Of a DNA stretch of 7,942 bases, positions 1 through 5,192 are shown piece by piece. Position 1 is the stretch's first letter, and each line of letters begins with the position of its first letter. Origin of the DNA: Candidatus Bathyarchaeota archaeon (lineage in GTDB: Archaea > Thermoproteota > Bathyarchaeia > Bathyarchaeales > Bathyarchaeaceae); the NCBI GenBank assembly GCA_020344435.1, contig CP070826.1, forward strand, positions 171,272-179,213, in the 5' to 3' direction. The notes beneath the pieces are model-generated. The model ran no database searches. It was not told the DNA's origin and was given only the letters and a program-made list of their open reading frames with translations. The position numbers were made by a program, and so were the translations under genes.

Positions 1-47
1 ACACATAAAGAAGTTGCACGGAGAAAATCCTTGTCTTGTTGTGTCAT
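1..47 (-). CDS. 5' end of a third gene in a small-ORF operon, runs off the window
   Basis: Only the start is present: ATG (47-45) followed by about 15 codons reading MTQQDKDFLRATSLC and open to the window edge. The ATG overlaps the TGA of the preceding small ORF in an ATGA junction (44-47), the usual sign of translational coupling. An AAGGAG lies 11 nt upstream (59-64 on the plus strand). The product cannot be identified from this fragment. The call rests on the overlap chain and on continuing the direction of the two ORFs before it. Confidence 0.45.
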   Translation of the reverse strand, partial: MTQQDKDFLRATSLC

Positions 48-145
48 TCTACTCTCTTCTCCTTGCTCTCCTCTTTCTTCTTCTCCTTCAACGCCCGGAG
101 CTCCCAAAGCAAGGAAACAACCTCGTGATGCGTAGAATCACTCAT
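44..145 (-). CDS. Small charged protein, 33 aa, second ORF of the micro-operon
   Basis: ATG start at 145-143 and TGA stop at 46-44. The first half is mixed and mildly hydrophobic (HHEVVSLLWELRALK), and the second half is almost all Lys and Glu, so the peptide is probably one helix with a charged tail. No signal peptide or membrane segment is visible. Its start lies 8 bp inside the end of the upstream 35-codon ORF and its stop overlaps the next ATG by 4 bp. AAGG sits 7 nt before the ATG and GAGGAG 13 nt before it. No family is recognised. The chained overlaps behind a promoter make it more credible than a random ORF of this size, but it is too short to be sure. Confidence 0.45.
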   Translation of the reverse strand: MSDSTHHEVVSLLWELRALKEKKKEESKEKRVE

Positions 146-245
146 TAGTCAGCCTTCGCTCCTCGTTGTCTCTGCGTTGCTTTTCCAGTAGCTCCTCTAT
201 TCGCCGTTCTATACGGTTCAGCATTGCACCGAATCTGTCTTCCAC
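138..245 (-). CDS. Small charged helical protein, 35 aa, first ORF of the micro-operon
   Basis: GTG start at 245-243 and TGA stop at 140-138. Its AGGAGAG Shine-Dalgarno ends 6 nt upstream and a TTTAAATA box sits about 43 bp upstream, so promoter, leader and start agree. The product has 8 Arg and 8 Glu in 35 residues, with hydrophobic positions (M8, L9, I12, I16, L19, L20) spaced as in an amphipathic or coiled-coil helix. It could be a small oligomerising or nucleic-acid-associated peptide, but no family is recognised. It overlaps the next ORF by 8 bp. An alternative is that the stretch is an untranslated leader of the gene beginning at 47, but the well-placed ribosome site argues for translation. 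Confidence 0.5.
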   Translation of the reverse strand: MEDRFGAMLNRIERRIEELLEKQRRDNEERRLTNE

Positions 246-251
246 TGAGAA

Positions 252-258
252 CTCTCCT
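252..258 (-). promoter_or_regulatory. Shine-Dalgarno for the GTG-started 35-aa ORF
   Basis: AGGAGAG on the minus strand, complementary to the archaeal 16S rRNA 3' end, lies 6 nt before the GTG at 245. It is the main evidence that this short ORF is translated. Confidence 0.55.
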
Positions 259-287
259 ATTTCAGCGCGTGGAGGATTGGGGCGTTG

Positions 288-295
288 TATTTAAA
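288..295 (-). promoter_or_regulatory. TATA box of the leftward small-ORF operon
   Basis: TTTAAATA on the minus strand, a near-consensus archaeal TATA box. A start site about 25 bp downstream falls near 265, giving a leader of about 20 nt that just includes the Shine-Dalgarno at 252-258. Confidence 0.6.
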
Positions 296-387
296 ATGGC
301 TTGCGAATATGCAGAGAATATCCGGCAATGGTGCATTATTCTAGATTATGACGTGGTGACTATTTGCCTAAAGCTCGACCATATGGG

Positions 388-403
388 GTCTTAATGTTAA
401 GAC
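388..403. repeat. Perfect 7-bp inverted repeat, candidate operator
   Basis: GTCTTAA, a 2-nt spacer TG, then TTAAGAC form a perfect two-fold symmetric 16-bp site. It lies between the two divergent promoters, about 95 bp from the leftward TATA box and about 70 bp upstream of the rpl12 TATA box. The size and symmetry suit binding by a dimeric helix-turn-helix regulator, but no regulator gene is visible nearby. It could also be chance in AT-rich DNA. Confidence 0.4.
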
Positions 404-469
404 GTTTCACTGCTTCTGGTATGTGCCTTAGAAGAAGGGGGGTCTTGCGGGAGATTTCTCTACAATATG

Positions 470-478
470 CTTAAATAC
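470..478 (+). promoter_or_regulatory. TATA box of rpl12
   Basis: CTTAAATAC matches the archaeal TATA pattern and is the best such site before rpl12. Transcription would begin near 500, leaving a leader of about 65-70 nt. A promoter directly upstream implies rpl12 is not simply the tail of a longer ribosomal operon here. Confidence 0.55.
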
Positions 479-567
479 GCAATTACATATGGTGAAACAA
501 AATATCGCGTTCATATCGTTCAGAAAGGTTGAAAAGGAAGACTGTGAAAGAGAGGATGTGAAAAGCT

Positions 568-882
568 ATGGAATATGTATACGCTGCAATGCTCTTACAC
601 AAGGCTGGAAAAGAAATCGACGAAAAGGGTCTGACGAACGTTCTCACAGCCGCTGGCATAGACACCGATCCAATCAGAGTGAAAGCCTTGGTAGCCTCAC
701 TAGCCGAAGTTGACATAGATGAAGCCATCAAAAGCTCGCCAGCTCTCATGACAGCAGCTCCAACAGCAGCGCCTGCACCAGCCGCTGAGGAGAAACCAGT
801 CAAAGAGAAGGAAAAGACGGAAGAAGAGAAGAAAGAAAAAGAAGAGGCGGCGATGGAAGGACTCGGAGCCCTGTTCGGATAA
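568..882 (+). CDS. rpl12: Ribosomal stalk protein P1 (aL12)
   Basis: This is the archaeal P1/aL12 stalk protein. Dimers of it bind the C-terminal helices of P0/aL10 on the large subunit and recruit translation factors and their GTPase activity. At 104 aa it has the usual family length. Residues 1-58 form the all-helical dimerisation domain (MEYVYAAMLLHKAGKEID is a typical start), 60-73 an Ala/Pro-rich flexible hinge, and 74-93 a Lys/Glu-rich segment. The conserved tail ends in EGLGALFG, the factor-binding hydrophobic motif. The ATG at 568 matches the conserved N-terminus, with a GAGGATG element about 10 nt upstream. alaS follows in the same direction, an order common in archaea. An overlapping ORF starting at 489 in another frame is not coding. 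Confidence 0.96.
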   Translation: MEYVYAAMLLHKAGKEIDEKGLTNVLTAAGIDTDPIRVKALVASLAEVDIDEAIKSSPALMTAAPTAAPAPAAEEKPVKEKEKTEEEKKEKEEAAMEGLGALFG

Positions 883-968
883 CCTCTTCCTGAAACTTGG
901 ACGACTGATCCCAAAATCTTTTCACAGAAACTGCCTAAGAGCCTCTCTCAACGCACTCTGTACTACGG

Positions 969-976
969 TTTATATG
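969..976 (+). promoter_or_regulatory. TATA-like box of alaS
   Basis: TTTATATG lies in the 146-bp gap after rpl12. A start site 25 bp downstream falls near 997, beyond the ATG at 990 but about 30 nt before the TTG at 1029. It therefore supports the TTG start and independent transcription of alaS. The match to consensus is moderate. Confidence 0.45.
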
Positions 977-1016
977 CTCTTCCAACTTTATGTTTGTGCA
1001 ATCAACCTATTGTTGT

Positions 1017-1021
1017 GAGGG
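1017..1021 (+). promoter_or_regulatory. Shine-Dalgarno that selects the TTG start of alaS
   Basis: GAGGG lies 7 nt before TTG 1029. No comparable purine-rich element precedes the ATG at 990, where the upstream bases are pyrimidine-rich. Confidence 0.55.
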
Positions 1022-1028
1022 ATACACT

Positions 1029-3800
1029 TTGGCACGTTTCCCCAAGAGCGAGTACCACGTTCCCTTCTTTGATGAGTATGGATATATTCGAAAGCTATGT
1101 CCAGTTTGTGATGAATATTTCTGGACTCAAAACCCCGACCAAGAAACATGTGGCGAGGCTGCGGTCGAGGGCTGTGCATCCCTAACCTTTATCAACAACC
1201 CGCCTACGCGCAAGCGCTACACTCTTCAGGAGATGCGCGAAGCTTTCCTATCTTTCTTTGAAAGGCGTGGACACGAAAGAATCAAGCCTTATCCTGTTGT
1301 AGCTAGGTGGAGGGATGATCTGTATCTTACCAGCGCCAGCATCGTTGACTTTCAACCCTACGTCACAAACGGGATAATTCCTCCTCCCGCTAACCCTTTG
1401 GTGGTTAGCCAACCATGCATCAGGCTAGTGGATGTCGATAATGTAGGTCCCACCTTTGGACGACACCTGACGATCTTTGAGATGGGAGGACATCATGCCT
1501 TCAACTATCCAGATAATGAGGTTTACTGGAAAGATCAAACCGTGAGATATCATCATGAGTTTGTGACAGAAGAGCTGGGAGTGAAGTCTAAAGATGTTAT
1601 CTATAAGGAAGACGTGTGGTCCGGTGGTGGAAACGCAGGGCCAGATTTGGAGACTGTGATCTGCGGGCTCGAAGTTGCCACCCTCGTCTTTATGAAGTTC
1701 AAGGTTGCTAATGGTGAGTTCGTGGAGCTGCCCATACGAACCGTTGATACCGGATACGGCATCAGCCGATACACATGGCTTTCGCAGGGTTCTTTCAGTT
1801 GCTTCCACTCGTTGTATGGGCCGATCCTGGACAAGACCACGAAAATAGCTGGCATATGCAGAGTTGACAGCACCCTGTTGGCGAGGGTAGCTGAGCTCTC
1901 CGGATTGATGAGCCTTGAAAAGACCTTAGACAGAAGAACAGCTCGGCAGAAAGTCGCCAAACAGATCGGAATAACCGTAGAGGAACTTAAGAACGCCATA
2001 CTTCCGGTTGAGAACCTCTTTGCCATATTGGATCACACGAAATGTCTGGTCTTCATGCTTGCAGAAGGCGTTGTGCCATCCAATGTAGGCGAAGGATATC
2101 TAGCACGGCTCATGCTCCGCCGAACCCTCAGACTACTCAGAACTCTAGAAATCCAAGAAGAACTACCTGAGATAATTAATATGCAAATAGAGTTTTGGAC
2201 ACAGGATTTTCCGTATCTGAAGAAGATGCAAGAAGAAATCCTTGATATGCTTGCCGTGGAGCAAGACAAGTTTGATCAGACCCTCAGAAGAGGGAGGTCC
2301 ATCGTCAGGAGGATGGGAAAAGAGCTGAAAGCGAAGGGAGCCCACGCAGTTCCTACAGAATCCCTCCTCCAACTCTACGACTCACACGGACTTCCTCCAG
2401 AGATTGTTCGGGAAACAGCCGAGAAGGAGGGGCTGCAGGTTGAGATACCTCAGAACTTCTACTCGATGGTCGCCGACAGACACGAACAACTACCGCTATC
2501 AAAGGAAGCGGGCAAGACAGAAGCCTTGCAATCGATGATCTCAAATCTTCCCGAAACACGCATGCTCTACTACGAAGACTCATATCAAACTGAGTTTGAA
2601 GCCAAAGTCCTCCGAGTGTCAGATGGCAAGAATGTGGTTTTGAGCGAAACAGCCTTCTATCCTGAAGGCGGAGGTCAGCCAGCAGATAAGGGATACCTAG
2701 AGTTTGGTGAAGAACAATCAGAGGTTGTGGATGTTCAAAGGATCGGAAAAGTCATCCTCCATGCTGTGAAGGGACAGATTCCTAAGAAAGGGGATCGAGT
2801 GAAGGGAACTATCGATTGGAAATGGCGAAGCAGCCTCATGAAGCATCACACGGCGACCCACCTCATAATGGGAGCCACAAGACGTGTGCTGGGAGAACAT
2901 GTGTGGCAGTCTGGCTCTCAGAAGGGAATCGACAAGACGAGGCTTGACGTGTCCCACTTCCAACGGCTAACACCAGACGAGATACACGAAATAGAAAAAC
3001 TTGCAAACAGCGCGGTAATTCGAAATATCCCTGTGGAAGCGTCCTGGATGGCTAGGGGAGAAGCCGAGAGGCTCTACGGGTTTAGACTGTACCAAGGTGG
3101 CGCAGTTCCGGGAAAAGAGATACGCGTCGTGAAAACTGGGGACTGGGAAGTCGAAGCCTGCGGAGGAACTCACCTCAAGAACACAGGAGAAATAGGGTTT
3201 ATCAAAATTATTAATACTGAAAGGATTCAAGACGGCGTCGAACGTATCATCTTCAGTGCGGGACTTCCTGCTGTGAATGCCATGCAAGAGAGGGAGAGGA
3301 TGCTTTGGAAGGTTTCTGAAGTATTGAACGCACCTTTGGAGAAGCTTGAGAAAACCGCAGAGCGCCTTGTCAGAGAGTGGAAGGAGGTCCGACGCGAAAA
3401 GGAGAGACTTGTTGGTGAAATCGCAAATATAGCAGCCAAAGAATTCATGGCTGCTGCAAAGAGAGTCGGAACGATGAAGGTCATAACACGGAAGGTTGCG
3501 GAAGCTGATGTGGATCGCCTCATAAAGACCGCTGGCGAATTGGTCAGGAAAGAGACAAATGTGGTCGTTGTGCTCTGCGGAGTAGATAAAACTGCAAAGC
3601 TTGTAGTGATGGCCGGAGAGCAAGCAGTGAAACAAGGTGTGAATTCTGCCGAAATCGCAAGGAATGCTGCATCTGTACTTGGCGGCGGAGGAAGCGGGAG
3701 AGCTGACTTCGCTCAGGCAGGCGGAACCCTCGTTGAGAAGGCTTCAGAAGCACTAGAAAAGGCTGAAGAAACCGTAAGAAAGCAACTGGGCGAAGACTGA
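1029..3800 (+). CDS. alaS: Alanyl-tRNA synthetase, archaeal type
   Basis: A class II synthetase that charges tRNA-Ala in the cytoplasm and hydrolyses mischarged Ser- and Gly-tRNA-Ala. From the TTG at 1029 it is 923 aa. An archaeal N-terminal Cys motif (C24, C27, C41, C49) precedes the catalytic core. Motif 2 is near residues 128-155 (DNVG...GRHLTIFEM). Motif 3 is DTGYGISR at 240-247, where the family usually has GLER, so Ser replaces Glu. The editing domain has HHTATH (606-611) and CGGTH (711-715), the four zinc/catalytic positions. The C-Ala (DHHA1) domain has GGGGSGRADFAQAGG (885-899). TTG 1029 is preferred over ATG 990 (936 aa) because of the Shine-Dalgarno at 1017 and the TATA position; the 13 extra residues are Cys-containing and atypical. 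Its stop is 22 bp from the stop of the convergent operon. Confidence 0.96.
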   Translation: MARFPKSEYHVPFFDEYGYIRKLCPVCDEYFWTQNPDQETCGEAAVEGCASLTFINNPPTRKRYTLQEMREAFLSFFERRGHERIKPYPVVARWRDDLYLTSASIVDFQPYVTNGIIPPPANPLVVSQPCIRLVDVDNVGPTFGRHLTIFEMGGHHAFNYPDNEVYWKDQTVRYHHEFVTEELGVKSKDVIYKEDVWSGGGNAGPDLETVICGLEVATLVFMKFKVANGEFVELPIRTVDTGYGISRYTWLSQGSFSCFHSLYGPILDKTTKIAGICRVDSTLLARVAELSGLMSLEKTLDRRTARQKVAKQIGITVEELKNAILPVENLFAILDHTKCLVFMLAEGVVPSNVGEGYLARLMLRRTLRLLRTLEIQEELPEIINMQIEFWTQDFPYLKKMQEEILDMLAVEQDKFDQTLRRGRSIVRRMGKELKAKGAHAVPTESLLQLYDSHGLPPEIVRETAEKEGLQVEIPQNFYSMVADRHEQLPLSKEAGKTEALQSMISNLPETRMLYYEDSYQTEFEAKVLRVSDGKNVVLSETAFYPEGGGQPADKGYLEFGEEQSEVVDVQRIGKVILHAVKGQIPKKGDRVKGTIDWKWRSSLMKHHTATHLIMGATRRVLGEHVWQSGSQKGIDKTRLDVSHFQRLTPDEIHEIEKLANSAVIRNIPVEASWMARGEAERLYGFRLYQGGAVPGKEIRVVKTGDWEVEACGGTHLKNTGEIGFIKIINTERIQDGVERIIFSAGLPAVNAMQERERMLWKVSEVLNAPLEKLEKTAERLVREWKEVRREKERLVGEIANIAAKEFMAAAKRVGTMKVITRKVAEADVDRLIKTAGELVRKETNVVVVLCGVDKTAKLVVMAGEQAVKQGVNSAEIARNAASVLGGGGSGRADFAQAGGTLVEKASEALEKAEETVRKQLGED

Positions 3801-3822
3801 CTATTTGCTTGGGAAGAAGTAA

Positions 3823-4377
3823 TCATTCTGATCCTAAGAGGAGATCAACCAAGGCTTTCTGATCTATCTCAGCCCGGGTCCTCCAGTCCAGATACAACTG
3901 TCTATTCTCATCCTCAGCCAAATAGCCAGAACGAATGTAACGATCAATATTCGCGCCTACACGCCAACCTGGAAGCTTGTATCGCAAGAGCTCCTCTACC
4001 TCCTCGCGCGGAGCCTTCCCCTTCTTCGATATGATATAAGATAAGGAAGTGGCTAAGCCAGCGATATCATCAATTCGCCACCCCATCATCTTCGTTTCCT
4101 TCGGTGTGAGGTCACCTCGGAGGGTTATGAAGAATCGAGCCTTGTTGAGCTGCTCCAGAGTAGGCTTTTTAGGAGGATGCTCGCCTTCAAAGACAGTCTT
4201 CACCTGCAGATCAAGATTCTTCAAGTATCTATCCAGCACCTGAAGCACTTTTGGATAGTCTGACCCCAGTTTCTTCTTAAGCTCCCATCCTTTCACTCCT
4301 GGCTTCATATGGTGTCTATAGAAGAGTAGGTGCGTGGCTCTCTTAATCTGCCGAGCGTAGTATGCTTTCCTCTTCAA
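3823..4377 (-). CDS. Nse3/MAGE-like tandem winged-helix (kite) protein of an Smc5/6-like complex
   Basis: A 184-aa basic protein with two predicted winged helices, at about residues 12-90 and 100-175. The pattern follows the MAGE homology domain along its length. Residues 56-62 (DLQVKTV) match the GLELKEV-type strand, and 82-91 (FFITLRGDLT) the strand before the linker. Residues 107-131 (GLATSLSYIISKKGKAPREE and on) match the GLL...IIF.KG..A.EEEVWE.L helix pair. Residues 160-180 (QLYLDWRTRAEIDQKALVDL) match the C-terminal YEFLWGPRAHAET.KMKVLEFL signature. Nse3 pairs with a partner kite and grips the kleisin Nse4, and it also binds DNA. A homodimer is likely here because only one kite gene is present. 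The TTG start overlaps the kleisin stop by 4 bp (TTGA), with GAGGAG 9 nt upstream. It is the last gene of the operon. The family call rests on remembered MAGE patterns, not on a search; a more generic ScpB-like kite is the alternative. Confidence 0.72.
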   Translation of the reverse strand: MKRKAYYARQIKRATHLLFYRHHMKPGVKGWELKKKLGSDYPKVLQVLDRYLKNLDLQVKTVFEGEHPPKKPTLEQLNKARFFITLRGDLTPKETKMMGWRIDDIAGLATSLSYIISKKGKAPREEVEELLRYKLPGWRVGANIDRYIRSGYLAEDENRQLYLDWRTRAEIDQKALVDLLLGSE

Positions 4378-5192
4378 TCCTGCTCACTCCTCTTCCATCT
4401 CATCCATTCTTCGAAGCCCACAGAAACTGGGATGGAGATCATCTGTTCTTCCCCATGAGGGGATGAGGGTTTCTTGAAGGGCTTTATGAAGATTTCATCC
4501 TCTAATCTATACACTTCTAGGGTTGCGTATCCATAGGTGACGAGAAAGCTCGTCAGGTATGCTCTTCTAGTCGTTTCAGGATATGAGTCAGCCCCTACAA
4601 AATCCCAGTATCGAATCTTCCCCTCTTCACCAGCACTTCGCCTTAGTTCCTCCCAGAAACTCTCCAACTCTTGCGAAAACATCTTATCAGTAAGCATCCT
4701 CTGTCTGATCATTTCCTCACGAGTTGTAGATCCGATTTTTCTCTCTTGAGAAGGTGGTCTCGGCCATCTTTCGCTTATTGGAAGAAGGTTTTCCCAATAT
4801 CTGATTGCTTGAGCAAAGCTGTATGGAGAGATCTGTTCTAACTCCACAATCGGATGCCATGTTTTGACGAAGAGATTTGCTAGTTCTTCCTTGTTTAGTC
4901 GCCTTATTTTCTCCTCAAGCAGAAACGGGTCGGTGTATAAGGAGGTTGACTGATGTTTTACCCAGTCGCTCTGGAGCTTTATGACTGAAGCGAGGCGATG
5001 GATAGCTTCCGCGTCCAGGCAGAGCTCCTCGGGAAGCTCCCACTTCGGAAAGTACTTCCTAACAATCTCTATGACATCGTCAACGTCCACTGTGAATGGA
5101 TCAAGCCCTCTCTCCTCGACGGATCTGCACAGGTCGATGATGCGTTGGAGGCGTTCGCTGCCAAGCTTTTTAACCTGTCCCTTTGAGGGCAA
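4374..5192 (-). CDS. Nse4/ScpA-like kleisin of an Smc5/6-like complex
   Basis: A 272-aa protein that would bridge the two SMC heads. Residues 17-49 (RIIDLCRSVEERGLDPFTVD and on) resemble the ScpA-type N-terminal kleisin helix with its LDPWDIDI motif. Residues 61-98 (AEAIHRLASVIKLQSDW...) resemble the following helix that contacts the SMC neck. Residues 145-200 look like a charged linker, the expected place for kite binding. Residues 207-268 resemble the Nse4 C-terminal winged helix: YLTSFLVTYGYATLEVYRL aligns with the F..SFIIRDG.A.I.LD pattern, and MISIPVSVGFEEWMRW with the IIALSYRDWEEI end. The TTG start abuts the smc stop (TAG then TTG) and has AAGGAG 9 nt upstream. Kleisins diverge strongly, so this call depends partly on its position between an SMC and a kite gene. 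An unrelated SMC accessory protein is the alternative. Confidence 0.65.
   Translation of the reverse strand: MPSKGQVKKLGSERLQRIIDLCRSVEERGLDPFTVDVDDVIEIVRKYFPKWELPEELCLDAEAIHRLASVIKLQSDWVKHQSTSLYTDPFLLEEKIRRLNKEELANLFVKTWHPIVELEQISPYSFAQAIRYWENLLPISERWPRPPSQERKIGSTTREEMIRQRMLTDKMFSQELESFWEELRRSAGEEGKIRYWDFVGADSYPETTRRAYLTSFLVTYGYATLEVYRLEDEIFIKPFKKPSSPHGEEQMISIPVSVGFEEWMRWKRSEQD
4387..4392 (-). promoter_or_regulatory. Shine-Dalgarno for the TTG-started kite gene
   Basis: GAGGAG lies 9 nt before TTG 4377-4375, inside the end of the kleisin gene. It supports the TTG start, and the 4-bp stop/start overlap points to coupled translation. Confidence 0.65.

Larger units (their letters stand above)
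246..567. other. Intergenic region between divergent leftward operon and rpl12
   Basis: This 322-bp stretch holds the promoter of the leftward operon near 290, a perfect inverted repeat at 388-403, the rpl12 TATA box near 474 and a predicted rpl12 leader of about 65-70 nt. No tRNA or other RNA gene is evident, and no credible ORF lies between 300 and 480. Ribosomal stalk genes usually follow the L11, L1 and L10 genes, but none lies in this interval. Confidence 0.6.

Noticed and set aside
489..713. 74-aa plus-strand ORF starting before rpl12 in another frame
   Set aside because: It overlaps the clearly coding rpl12 in a different frame, lacks a ribosome site, and its composition looks like a frame shadow.
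483..914. 143-aa minus-strand ORF over rpl12
   Set aside because: Its Ser/Ala/Phe-rich translation is the antisense image of the Ala/Pro and Lys/Glu-rich stalk protein.
2967..3635. 222-aa minus-strand ORF inside alaS
   Set aside because: It is antisense to well-conserved AlaRS editing and C-Ala regions, with no promoter, ribosome site or recognisable family pattern.
3801..3822. Bidirectional terminator between alaS and the kite gene
   Set aside because: The 22-bp gap has no clear T-run or hairpin for either direction, so no terminator is claimed.
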